This document shows, piece by piece, positions 1 through 7,493 of a stretch of 9,812 nucleotides of DNA. The notes under the pieces were generated by a model, which was not told where the DNA came from, made no database searches, and was given only the letters and a program-made list of their open reading frames with translations. Source of the DNA: an uncultured Ruminococcus sp. (GTDB lineage Bacteria > Bacillota > Clostridia > Oscillospirales > CAG-272); contig CADBTH010000011.1 of NCBI GenBank assembly GCA_902797495.1, forward strand, positions 1-9,812. The letters are read 5' to 3'. A program made the translations under genes and the position numbers. How positions within the stretch are numbered: position 1 is the stretch's first letter; the number at the start of each line of letters is the position of its first letter.

Positions 1-1785
1 CATCATGACCTTTGGCAGTCCGCCGTTCTTCCAGCATACGTCGTGCGACTTGTGAGGATCGTCGGAGAGAGTCGTACCTTCCGGGAAAAGCGATATGATG
101 TCGACGAGTGAGAGGTACGTGTCGTCCTGAGGAACGAGACCGTCCTCATTCTCTTTGGGAAGATAGATCTTGTCCACCTTGTCGCAAAAATCGGCTACCG
201 CACCGTCAAGTCCGACTTTTTCGTTCAGTCTTTCGTATATTTCCGGCTTGTCCTGCTTCAAGTGATCCGCGTACCTTATCGCGAGCTGAAGATTGTACTG
301 CGCGAGGTAGTTCGTGTAGGCATTGTTGTCGACCTCTTCCTTGTACTCGTCGGGGCCGATCACCCTCAAGATCTCGTATCTCGATTTTTCTTCGTTGTAC
401 GTCAGAAGAGACGTCCAGAATTTCGCCGTCTCGAAGAGCAGCTCGTAGCCGCATCTCTCCATGAACTCCTCGTCGCCCGTCGCGACGTAGTAGGAGTAAA
501 CTCCGACGGCGACGTCGGCGGTGATGTGGTACTCTATCTGACCGGTCAGATACTGCGGAGGCGTCGTCTCTCCGTCCGTGATCCAGGCAGCCTCCCACGG
601 ACACATCGCTCCGTCGTAACCGCGCTCCTTCGCGTGTGCGCGAGCGGCGTCGAGAGAGTTGTATCTGTACTCTATGAGGCTTCTCGCTTCCTCCGGAGCT
701 GTAAAGATGAAATACGGGAGCATGAATATCTCGGTGTCCCAGAAGGTGTGACCTTTATAACCCGGACCGGAGAGCCCCTTCGCGCCGATATTCATTCTAT
801 TGTCGAAAACAGGTGACATGATAGTGAGGTGATATATCGCAAACCTTACGGCGAGCTGATCGAAGTCGTTTTCGCTCTCCACCTTGACGTCGCGAAGATC
901 CCATATTCTGCTCTGCCATTCGTCTGCCGACTCTTTCGCTATTTCGTCGAACGTCATACCGCGAACTGATTCCATGTGTTCTCTGGCGTCGCGCTGGAGG
1001 GTCGGCATATCGCATCCGTCCCGCTCGCGGTCGCGGCTCGTGAAGACGTTTGATATCTTCGTCACGGAGAAAGTCATGTCGGAGAGGAGAGAGATCGATG
1101 CCTCCGCCTTGATCGACATCTCGGATTCGCTGACGATGGACGCTGACGCTTCGAGCGCGACTCCGTCAAGTTCAAATCGGTGAGTCGTCATAGTTGAGAA
1201 AAGTATGCCGGACTGTTTCGTTCTCGCGGTTATGTTAAGTATGCCGGAGATCGCGTTTATCCCGACAGGTTCGAAATGCTCCTTGTGATAGACTTCCCCA
1301 TCGATGCCGGAAGATATGTAGAGCTCACAGTCGGAGTCCGATCTGATATTGACCTTTGACGCCATGAGATGAAAGTCCTTGAGGGATACAACTCTCAGAA
1401 ATTCAAAGAATACTCTCTTTCCCCTCGAAGACTTCCACGTGAAAGAACGTCTCAGAAGCCCGGTCTTCAGGTTCAGAGTCTTGTCGTAATCCTCGCATCC
1501 TCCCTCGGGCGTGACGCGCTCGCCGTCGACCGTTATATCCATGTTGGTGACGTCGACGTTGTTGACAAGCTCCGTCGCCTCGTCTCCCTCCATAAAGTCG
1601 AAAGCTCCCGCGACTATATTGAATCTTGATTTGTCGTGATAATAATCCTCATTCGCCGCTCTCTGGCACATATATCCGTTACCGAGACACATGATCGACT
1701 CGGTCTTCTCGGGGTGCTCCTCGGGAACTATCTCCTCTTTGACTATCCAGTTCTTATATTCGCCGCATCCGCTGTCGTAAACCAT
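1..1785 (-). CDS. Glycoside hydrolase family 65 phosphorylase (maltose/kojibiose/nigerose/trehalose type), 3' end missing
   Basis: Open from an ATG at 1785 to the window edge, giving 595 residues. GH65 enzymes are usually about 750-790 residues, so roughly the last fifth to quarter lies outside. The family phosphorolyses alpha-glucosides to beta-glucose 1-phosphate plus glucose or an acceptor, and is normally cytoplasmic. Signatures seen: LGNGY at residues 34-38 in the N-terminal beta-sandwich domain, GHTFWDTEIF at 345-354, PWE at 396-398, and IGPDEY with Glu480 followed by VDNNAYTN. The Glu of the GPDE motif is the family's general acid, and its position near 480 fits known members. The phosphate-binding Ser/His loop would lie beyond the edge. 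No signal peptide is visible. The start is supported by GGAGG (1792-1796 on this strand) 6 nt upstream. It follows the SDR gene by 54 bp with no terminator seen, so it is probably the third gene of that operon. Substrate specificity cannot be read from this fragment. Confidence 0.9.
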   Translation of the reverse strand, partial: MVYDSGCGEYKNWIVKEEIVPEEHPEKTESIMCLGNGYMCQRAANEDYYHDKSRFNIVAGAFDFMEGDEATELVNNVDVTNMDITVDGERVTPEGGCEDYDKTLNLKTGLLRRSFTWKSSRGKRVFFEFLRVVSLKDFHLMASKVNIRSDSDCELYISSGIDGEVYHKEHFEPVGINAISGILNITARTKQSGILFSTMTTHRFELDGVALEASASIVSESEMSIKAEASISLLSDMTFSVTKISNVFTSRDRERDGCDMPTLQRDAREHMESVRGMTFDEIAKESADEWQSRIWDLRDVKVESENDFDQLAVRFAIYHLTIMSPVFDNRMNIGAKGLSGPGYKGHTFWDTEIFMLPYFIFTAPEEARSLIEYRYNSLDAARAHAKERGYDGAMCPWEAAWITDGETTPPQYLTGQIEYHITADVAVGVYSYYVATGDEEFMERCGYELLFETAKFWTSLLTYNEEKSRYEILRVIGPDEYKEEVDNNAYTNYLAQYNLQLAIRYADHLKQDKPEIYERLNEKVGLDGAVADFCDKVDKIYLPKENEDGLVPQDDTYLSLVDIISLFPEGTTLSDDPHKSHDVCWKNGGLPKVMM

Positions 1786-1839
1786 CACAATCCTCCGTGT
1801 TTATTGTACCGATATCGCCGGAACAAGTCCGACTGTATT

Positions 1840-2634
1840 TCACTTCATATAAAGCTTTGCTATAACGTAATTCTGGAACGGGAGAGGAAGTATCTTCGCG
1901 AGAAAAACGAGGAGCTTATACGACGCTCCGACCGTGGTCTTGAGCGGCATCTTCCTCTTCGTCATCACCCGGTAGACCGCCTTCGCTATCGTCTCCGGCG
2001 ACATACCGCTCTGCTCGTCGTGCTCCATCTTTTCGACGCTTCGGGAGATAACTCCTCCGTAGACGTCGTCTCCGCGGTGATCCTTCTTTCTCGCCGCGGT
2101 GAAGGTCGTCTTCACGTCGCCGAGCTGAACGTAGCCCGCCTGAACGCCGAAGCTCTTCACCTCGTTCGCCGTCGCGCACATGAGCGACGCCACAGCCGCC
2201 TTGCTCGCCGAGTAGAACGACTGGAACGGGATCGAGAAGACCGCCGCCGCGGACGATACCGCGAGCACTCTTCCCTTCGACTCCCTCAGATAACCGAGAG
2301 AATTCTTGACGAGATTGAAGGCGCCGAAAAAGTTGACCTCGAACTGGCGGTGAGCGTCCTCCTCGTCCGTGAACTCGACCGCTCCGGAAATACCGAACCC
2401 CGCGTTCGCTATAACGCAGTCGATCCGCCCTTCCTTTTCATGTACGGAGAAAAGCGCGGACTTTACCGCCTCCCCGTCCGTCACGTCGCAGACGACGTCG
2501 CAAACTCCTTCAAGCCCCGACTCCGTTCTGCTGAGGTTGTATACCTTAAAACCTTCCGCCGCGAACTTCTTCGCGCACTCGCGCCCGATGCCGCGGGACG
2601 CGCCGCTTATGACGCATACTTTTTTCTCACTCAT
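1840..2634 (-). CDS. Short-chain dehydrogenase/reductase, candidate 3-ketodihydrosphingosine (3-keto-lipid) reductase
   Basis: A 264-residue classical SDR, the usual length for the family. The Rossmann glycine motif SGASRGIG is at residues 10-17, NAG at 77-79, the structural Asn at about 101 (NFFG), the catalytic Ser at about 128, and YSASK gives Tyr141 and Lys145. Arg36 in NLSRTESG follows beta-strand 2, which suggests NADPH preference (inference). The last 30 residues are hydrophobic and basic, including LLVFLAKILPLPF, which could be a membrane-associating tail as expected for an enzyme acting on long-chain lipids. The start overlaps the end of the upstream alpha-oxoamine synthase by 8 bp with only a weak ribosome site, implying translational coupling. 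That pairing is the basis for proposing reduction of a 3-keto amino-alkane. The SDR family alone does not fix the substrate. Other 3-oxoacyl or polyketide-like ketones are possible. Confidence 0.85.
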   Translation of the reverse strand: MSEKKVCVISGASRGIGRECAKKFAAEGFKVYNLSRTESGLEGVCDVVCDVTDGEAVKSALFSVHEKEGRIDCVIANAGFGISGAVEFTDEEDAHRQFEVNFFGAFNLVKNSLGYLRESKGRVLAVSSAAAVFSIPFQSFYSASKAAVASLMCATANEVKSFGVQAGYVQLGDVKTTFTAARKKDHRGDDVYGGVISRSVEKMEHDEQSGMSPETIAKAVYRVMTKRKMPLKTTVGASYKLLVFLAKILPLPFQNYVIAKLYMK

Positions 2635-3820
2635 CGTCCGTCAGCCCCGCTTCCTTCATCGTGACGGCGATTATATCGACCGCCTCGTCGATCAGAGCCT
2701 TCGTGTGGGAAGCCATGAGGGAGACTCTGAGCAGGCACTCGTTGGGAGACGTTGCCGGAGGCAGTACGGGATTTACGTAAACGCCTCTCTCGTAGAGGGT
2801 CTTCGCGACCTTGAGAGTCGTTATCATGTCGGTCGTGTAGAGCGGGATTATCGGAGTCGGCGACTCGATCAGCCTCACTCCGCGCGCCTTCAGCTCGCGC
2901 TTCATATAGACGGAGAGCTCCGCGAGATGCTCGACGAGAGAAGGATTCTCTCTTATAACTCTCAGCGCTTCGAGCGCCGTCGCGCACGAAGCGGGCGGGA
3001 TCGACGCGCTGAAAATGAACGGGCGCGAATTGTGCCGTATGTACTCGCAGACGAGCTCGTTTGCCGCCATGAATCCTCCGAGGGACGCGAGAGATTTCGA
3101 GAACGTGCTCATTATTATATCCACCTCGTCCGTCAGGCCGAAGTGGCTCGCCGTTCCGCGGCCGCCCTCTCCGATGACTCCGAGTCCGTGAGCGTCGTCA
3201 ACCATTACCGCCGCGCGGTACTTCTTCGCCAGCTCGACGATGTCGGGCAGTTTACATATGTCGCCGCCCATGCTGAAAACGCCGTCCGTGACGATCAGCT
3301 TACCCGCGTCGATATCGACTGAAGCGAGCTTCTTCTCGAGAAGGTCCATATTCGAATGGCGGTACACCTTGATCTCGGCGCCCGACAGACGGCAGGCGTC
3401 GTAGATGCTCGCGTGGTTCTCGCGGTCGCAGAAAATGAAATCATTCTTTCCGCAGACCCCGGCGATGATGCCGAGATTCGACTGGAATCCGGTCGAAAAA
3501 GCGACCGCCGACTCCTTGCCGACAAAGTCGGCGAGCTCCCTCTCGAGCTTCACGTGAAGATCGAGCGTTCCGTTCAAAAACCTCGAACCGGAGCAACCCG
3601 TCCCGAGCTTTTCGAGAGCCTCGACTCCCGCCTTTATAACGTCCTCGTTGACCGTCAGCCCGAGATAGTTGTTCGAGCCGAGCATGATGCGGCGGCGCCC
3701 CTCCATTATGACTTCCGTGTCCTGTCTCGACTGAAGCTCGTGGAAGTAAGGATAGAGCCCCTGCTGTTTGACGTCCCGCGCCGTGGTGTACTTTTCGCAC
3801 TTTTCAAAGAGTGGTTTCAT
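2627..3820 (-). CDS. PLP-dependent alpha-oxoamine synthase, serine palmitoyltransferase-like
   Basis: This 397-residue, complete fold-type I PLP enzyme belongs to the family that condenses an amino acid with an acyl thioester and releases CO2. Seen: GTGCSGSRFLNGT (73-85), the PLP-stacking His136 in NHASIYD, Asp208 and His211 in DDAHGLG, and the Schiff-base Lys242 in TFSKS. The His-Asp and Asp-Lys spacings (72 and 34) equal those I recall for Sphingomonas serine palmitoyltransferase (His159, Asp231, Lys265). TFSKSLASLGG and SRFLNGT are of the palmitoyltransferase type, rather than the TLGKA form of 2-amino-3-ketobutyrate CoA ligase and 8-amino-7-oxononanoate synthase. No biotin or threonine-catabolism genes are nearby. 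The start follows a GGGGGA ribosome site about 5 nt upstream and a good promoter. It is the first gene of the probable operon with the reductase. Family call is firm; the exact substrates (serine, alanine or glycine; acyl-CoA or acyl-ACP) are inferred. An autoinducer synthase of the CqsA/LqsA kind is the main alternative. Confidence 0.88.
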   Translation of the reverse strand: MKPLFEKCEKYTTARDVKQQGLYPYFHELQSRQDTEVIMEGRRRIMLGSNNYLGLTVNEDVIKAGVEALEKLGTGCSGSRFLNGTLDLHVKLERELADFVGKESAVAFSTGFQSNLGIIAGVCGKNDFIFCDRENHASIYDACRLSGAEIKVYRHSNMDLLEKKLASVDIDAGKLIVTDGVFSMGGDICKLPDIVELAKKYRAAVMVDDAHGLGVIGEGGRGTASHFGLTDEVDIIMSTFSKSLASLGGFMAANELVCEYIRHNSRPFIFSASIPPASCATALEALRVIRENPSLVEHLAELSVYMKRELKARGVRLIESPTPIIPLYTTDMITTLKVAKTLYERGVYVNPVLPPATSPNECLLRVSLMASHTKALIDEAVDIIAVTMKEAGLTDDE

Positions 3821-3855
3821 AACTGTCCCCCGTAATTATTCGGCGTATTCAATCA

Positions 3856-3884
3856 ATTATATAATATTTTTATTCTTATTTCAA
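3856..3884 (-). promoter_or_regulatory. Sigma-A promoter of the synthase-reductase-GH65 operon
   Basis: On the minus strand, TTGAAA (3879-3884) is followed by a 17-bp spacer and a perfect TATAAT (3856-3861). Transcription would start near 3849, leaving a leader of about 29 nt before the ATG at 3820. It lies in an AT-rich island that contrasts with the flanking genes. Confidence 0.75.
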
Positions 3885-3975
3885 GCTTTTTTATAATTAA
3901 TAATACTTAAAATTTAATATAACGCTCCGCCGCGCATACTCTTGTAAAAAATGTTATTTATAACGCGTATTACAG

Positions 3976-4004
3976 TTGACTTTTTTTGTATATCAAGTTA
4001 TAAT
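3976..4004 (+). promoter_or_regulatory. Sigma-A promoter of the dockerin protein gene
   Basis: TTGACT (3976-3981), a 17-bp spacer and TATAAT (3999-4004) form a near-perfect housekeeping promoter. Start of transcription is expected about 4011, giving a leader of roughly 29 nt. The spacer contains a T-run. It is divergent from the operon promoter, with the two -35 boxes about 90 bp apart. Confidence 0.82.
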
Positions 4005-4025
4005 ATTATTAACAAATTGTTTCCG

Positions 4026-4034
4026 AAAGGAGAT
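4026..4034 (+). promoter_or_regulatory. Ribosome binding site of the dockerin protein gene
   Basis: AAAGGAGAT is a near-perfect Shine-Dalgarno site. Its GGAG core ends 7 nt before the ATG at 4040. It fixes the start, which is directly followed by a signal peptide. Confidence 0.85.
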
Positions 4035-4039
4035 CGCAT

Positions 4040-7000
4040 ATGTCATTCAAAAAAATATTGTCGATTCTTCTTGTCATGACTTTTTTAACAGCGGCTATGC
4101 CCGTCGGCGCCGCAGCCGAAGGGAACGTCGTTTCAATTGAGATCGCGGACTTTGAAGTTATCGAAGGAACGCACGGCTGGCACGTCGTATCCACGGTCGA
4201 CGGCGCCGTAGACTCCACGGAGTGGTTCGAATACGATATCGAGCCGGACGAGGTCACAGTCAACTGCACAGACGGCTCGTCCGAGACGCTTTCTCCGGAT
4301 GAACTGAGAGAGCGCGGATACAGCGTTGACTTCTTCTGTGAGGGCGGCGGACAGAACCCCGACAACCCGTGGGGGATCGGCGCTCACGAAGTGACGTGCG
4401 AGATCGAAGGGGTCAGAACAGCCTATACGATCACCGTCACGGAGACACCCGTCGCCTCGATAACGGCTGTCGGCAGAAGTTATATGGAAGGCACTAACTG
4501 CTTCAAGTACACCGAATACGACAACGACGGCGAGATCGTCGATGAGTTCGTCTGGTACGACGATAGACCCTCCGCCGTGATCATCACATACAAGGACGGA
4601 ACGGGACTTATCTGCGAAAACGCGGATGAGCTAAAAGAACTCACCGGTTACGAAGGCTACTGCAGCTCCGGTCAGATCGAACGTCACTGGGAGGGACCGG
4701 GCAAATATACCGTTGTATTCGAATATCTCGGAGTGTCCTGCACGTACGAAATAGAACTCACCGAAAGTCCGTACGATCATATCTCGGTCGACGATATGGC
4801 GTTCACCGAGGGCACAAATCAGTACCCCGACACGGTGGACGGCGTAAAATTCAAAAGATACGACTGCAGTCCCGACCGCGTAAACGTCTTTATGAAGGAC
4901 GGTACGAAGACAGTCATGGACTATCAGATGCTCCTGGCGGAGTTCGGCGAGATCGGCATCCTTGAAGACGACCAGAGTCCCGACAACGTATGGGGACCGG
5001 GCGTCCACACCGCTCACTACAGAGTCGGCGGCATGGAGTGCGACTTCGAGGTCGAGATAATCCCCGGTCCCGTCGAATCGATAAGCGCCGTCGACTTCGT
5101 CTGCACCGAAGGAATCGACGGATATATCGAATTTTGGGATACGTCGCCCATGCAAAGCTGGTTCAAATACTCGTACGCCAATACCGTCGTCACCGTGACG
5201 ATGCGCGACGGCACCGAGATCACGACCAGAGACTGCGAATTCGAATACGAAGGGGAGTATTACCGCATAGAATGTGAAGACGACCAGAGTTACGAAAATC
5301 AGTGGCAGGTCGGCGGAAAGTACACCGGCACTCTCTCCGTATGCGGCAAGAGCTGCGATATCGCCGTATGGGTAGACGAGTCGCCCATAGATCGCGTGGA
5401 ATTCGACCCGATGATCCTTATGGAGAACGTCGACGGATACTACTATGAAAATCGCGATTACGAGACGGGCGAAGTCCTTGACACGTTTTTCCTGTACGAG
5501 TATTATCCCGATTATACCGTCTTCTTCAAGGACGGCACGTCCGTCCGTTCCGAGGGAGGCTGGGTCGAAATGTTCGGCGAGAGGTACTGTGTCAGTTACG
5601 GCGACGATCAGCGTGTTAACGCATGGGGAGTCGGAGACCACGAGGTGGAAATGTACCTCGGCGGATATATAACTACCGCAACGGTGACCGTCGTTCCCGA
5701 TCCGGTCTCGTCTGTCACGATCTCGGGCATTGACGATCTTTACATAACTCTGAATTATAACGACGATACGAGAGAGACCTTCCGCGCGAGCGGTTTTGAA
5801 AACAACAGCCTGGCGGATGAAGGAACGCTGATCGGAACGGTCAATACGGAAGAGGGCAGAAACATCCCGGCCACAGTCAAGTACGCAATATCTGACGACG
5901 GCGTCAACGAGATGGATCGGAACGTCAGCGTTTCCGTCGGCGTCCACGAGAGCAACACGCTCCCCGAATGTCTGTGGTTCAAGAATCACGTCATGTTTGA
6001 CAGCGTTCTGTACTACACGGCCGCGGCAAACAGGATGCTCGGCTTTGAGGGATACCGGACGGACGAAGAATACGACCCCGCCGCGCTCGCTTACATCGCC
6101 GTCATGTCCTGTCTCCCGAGCGGCAGTATGACCGACTATTCGGAAGACGGCGCGCTCTGCCTCGCGCAGTATGAGACCGAAACGGTCAAGGCCGCCGTAC
6201 GCTACCTGTTCGGCATCGAAAACTTCGACGCATCCGCGATAGAATACAACGACCCGTCCGATCCCGACCACGTCTGGATCAGAGTGCCCGGCGCATGGCT
6301 CGACTTCCCGGGCGGACGCGACCGCGAAAAGACTCAGGACGGCTGGAACTTCTTCTTCCATCCCGACGGACCGCTTGACTTAGACTACGACGTCCTGACT
6401 GTCGGCACAGATGAAGACCTTGTCATAAAGAACATCACCTTCGGTAACGAGGCGAAGCTCGAATCGATAGAGATCTCGGGGGACCTCACTCTTGAATTCG
6501 CGGCGACCTTCTCCGACGGCTCCACAGCCCACGCGACCGCGACCGGCATCGACGTCGACGACCCTGCGGCTTATCCGCTCACCGGCACGCTCCACACGGA
6601 CTCGGGCGACGTCGAATGCGAGATCTGTTTCGATATTGAGCCGGACGGGACCCACCGCTACGTAGGACGGAACGTATACCTCGTTATCGACGGCGTGAGA
6701 AGCAACACCCTATCGTCCAACACGTGGCTGAAGAGCCGTCTGCTCGGCAACTCTCTTCCCTTCGTCGCATCGATCTTTAAGCTCGCGCGCCCCGAATGGG
6801 AAGGGATCGACGCCTCGAACGCCGACGCCAACGACCTCGTCGAGTTCGCGGCGTACTGCACGGGAGAATTCTCAAACTACGAGGTAAACTTTGCAAACGG
6901 CAAACCCTACATAAAAGTCCCGACGTCAATCGCAAGAAAGATCGTCTACTACGTCTACGGTATAGACAATCTCGATCTATCCGGATACCGTCAGATCGGC

Positions 7001-7438
7001 ACGCAGGGAACGTCGGAATACCTCGACGTCGAGCTGTTCGACTTTGACTTTGCCGACATCCCCGGAGGCACGACCGAGATAGAATTCACGGACAACCCCG
7101 ACTTTGATATGGTCGGTATGGAACACACGGGCGACCGGTGGACCGTCACCTTCACGGTCACGGACGGCGACCCGGGTTACGACGGTATCGTCGTCACGAC
7201 AGACTGGAAATTCAACGTTCTGACGATAGAATTCACCGGCGAGGAGGACGCTGTCATCGGCGACGCAAACGGAGACGGATCCGTCAACATGAAGGACATT
7301 CTTCTTCTGAGGCGCATACTCGCGGGAGCGGCGGAACCCACGCCGGAGGAAGCGGCGAGAGCCGACGTGAACGGCGACGGCAGCTTCAATATGAAGGATA
7401 TCTTACTGCTCCGCCGGATCGTAGCAGGAGTGGAATAA
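4040..7438 (+). CDS. Secreted multidomain dockerin protein with Ig-like repeats
   Basis: An 1132-residue protein of unknown function, exported. Residues 1-26 are a signal peptide: KK, a hydrophobic core, then VGAAA with likely cleavage before Glu27. Five Ig-like repeats follow (30-555), each ending in a strand pair closed by a TETP, TESP or PGP-type linker. Two diverged copies of a composite module come next (about 556-790 and 806-1068), then a type I dockerin (1072-1132) with two EF-hand-like loops, DANGDGSVNMKD and DVNGDGSFNMKD. No catalytic domain was recognised. The dockerin would dock the protein non-covalently onto a cohesin-bearing scaffold or surface protein, by family knowledge; no cohesin gene is in the window. 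The chain is rich in Asp and Glu and unusually rich in Cys for an exported Bacillota protein. It is monocistronic, with its own promoter and terminator. It may be a structural, adhesive or ligand-binding subunit, but that is a guess. Confidence 0.93.
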   Translation: MSFKKILSILLVMTFLTAAMPVGAAAEGNVVSIEIADFEVIEGTHGWHVVSTVDGAVDSTEWFEYDIEPDEVTVNCTDGSSETLSPDELRERGYSVDFFCEGGGQNPDNPWGIGAHEVTCEIEGVRTAYTITVTETPVASITAVGRSYMEGTNCFKYTEYDNDGEIVDEFVWYDDRPSAVIITYKDGTGLICENADELKELTGYEGYCSSGQIERHWEGPGKYTVVFEYLGVSCTYEIELTESPYDHISVDDMAFTEGTNQYPDTVDGVKFKRYDCSPDRVNVFMKDGTKTVMDYQMLLAEFGEIGILEDDQSPDNVWGPGVHTAHYRVGGMECDFEVEIIPGPVESISAVDFVCTEGIDGYIEFWDTSPMQSWFKYSYANTVVTVTMRDGTEITTRDCEFEYEGEYYRIECEDDQSYENQWQVGGKYTGTLSVCGKSCDIAVWVDESPIDRVEFDPMILMENVDGYYYENRDYETGEVLDTFFLYEYYPDYTVFFKDGTSVRSEGGWVEMFGERYCVSYGDDQRVNAWGVGDHEVEMYLGGYITTATVTVVPDPVSSVTISGIDDLYITLNYNDDTRETFRASGFENNSLADEGTLIGTVNTEEGRNIPATVKYAISDDGVNEMDRNVSVSVGVHESNTLPECLWFKNHVMFDSVLYYTAAANRMLGFEGYRTDEEYDPAALAYIAVMSCLPSGSMTDYSEDGALCLAQYETETVKAAVRYLFGIENFDASAIEYNDPSDPDHVWIRVPGAWLDFPGGRDREKTQDGWNFFFHPDGPLDLDYDVLTVGTDEDLVIKNITFGNEAKLESIEISGDLTLEFAATFSDGSTAHATATGIDVDDPAAYPLTGTLHTDSGDVECEICFDIEPDGTHRYVGRNVYLVIDGVRSNTLSSNTWLKSRLLGNSLPFVASIFKLARPEWEGIDASNADANDLVEFAAYCTGEFSNYEVNFANGKPYIKVPTSIARKIVYYVYGIDNLDLSGYRQIGTQGTSEYLDVELFDFDFADIPGGTTEIEFTDNPDFDMVGMEHTGDRWTVTFTVTDGDPGYDGIVVTTDWKFNVLTIEFTGEEDAVIGDANGDGSVNMKDILLLRRILAGAAEPTPEEAARADVNGDGSFNMKDILLLRRIVAGVE
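4127..5704 (+). repeat. Five tandem Ig-like protein repeats (bacterial Ig-like, group 3-like)
   Basis: Repeat units by residue are 30-137, 138-244, 245-344, 345-449 and 450-555, of 100-108 residues each. Each opens with a hydrophobic strand plus a mostly acidic turn (IEGT, MEGT, TEGT, TEGI, MENV), has a central strand followed by DG(T/S), then a W-x-G segment (NPWGIGAH, NVWGPGVH, NQWQVGGK, NAWGVGDH; in unit 2 HWEGPGK), and closes with two beta-strands. The DGT turn and the G-x-H/Y-x-V ending resemble bacterial Ig-like group 3 domains. Units 2-4 carry a Cys in the penultimate strand (GVSC, GMEC, GKSC) that units 1 and 5 lack. The units are well diverged, so this is not a recent expansion. Confidence 0.8.
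5705..6409 (+). other. Unrecognised composite module, copy A (dockerin protein residues about 556-790)
   Basis: A short Ig-like segment beginning SSVTISG leads into NVSVSVGVHESNTL and a region that looks largely helical, with an FGIENFDAS motif near residues 724-732. It then ends in an aromatic and acidic stretch. It aligns by eye with copy B through SNTL, a W-x-K two to four residues later, and Y-x-(F/Y)-GI(E/D)N. I recognise no family for it. Confidence 0.6.
6455..7243 (+). other. Unrecognised composite module, copy B (dockerin protein residues about 806-1068)
   Basis: It begins ESIEISG, passes through NVYLVIDGVRSNTL and TWLK, continues in a probably helical region, and has VYGIDNLDLSGY near 972-983. 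It then returns to beta-like sequence (TGDRWTVTFTV). The order of landmarks is the same as in copy A, which supports an ancient tandem duplication. Copy B lies directly before the dockerin. Confidence 0.6.
7253..7435 (+). other. Type I dockerin domain
   Basis: Residues 1072-1132. There are two 12-residue calcium loops starting at Asp1074 and Asp1109, each with the D-x-N-x-D-G pattern and each followed by a NMKDILLLRRI-type helix. The Pro/Glu-rich linker between them has ordinary dockerin spacing. The duplicated helices are almost identical (LLLRRILAG and LLLRRIVAG), which would allow the dual-mode cohesin binding known for type I dockerins (inference). Confidence 0.93.
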
Positions 7439-7450
7439 CATAAAAACATA

Positions 7451-7483
7451 AGGCTCGGGAGCAGTCGCTCCCGAGCCTTTTTT
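7451..7483 (+). terminator. Rho-independent terminator, probably bidirectional
   Basis: A perfect 12-bp GC-rich stem (7451-7462 with 7467-7478) closes a 4-nt loop, and six T follow to 7483. It begins 12 bp after the stop of the dockerin gene. On the minus strand the same stem is followed by TATGTTTTTATG, a weaker U-rich tail, so it could also end the convergent regulator gene, whose stop is 11 bp away. Confidence 0.92.
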
Positions 7484-7493
7484 GTTAGCCTAT

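Noticed and set aside
1636..2664. Plus-strand frame of 342 codons opposite the SDR gene, and the similar ones at 2369-3322 and 3356-3835
   Set aside because: The minus-strand products are clear SDR and PLP enzymes with all key residues. The plus-strand products are Arg/Leu/Val-rich with no motif, so they are shadows.
2627..3820. Annotation as BioF or glycine C-acetyltransferase
   Set aside because: The active-site lysine motif is TFSKS rather than TLGKA, the SRFLNGT segment is of the palmitoyltransferase type, and no biotin or threonine dehydrogenase genes are adjacent.
4631..6361. Long open frame of 576 codons on the minus strand, opposite the dockerin protein gene
   Set aside because: It lies antisense to a gene with signal peptide, repeats, dockerin, promoter and terminator. 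Its protein is rich in Val, Arg, Asp and His, as expected from the complement of Asp/Glu/Tyr codons, and shows no domain. No ribosome site or promoter supports it.
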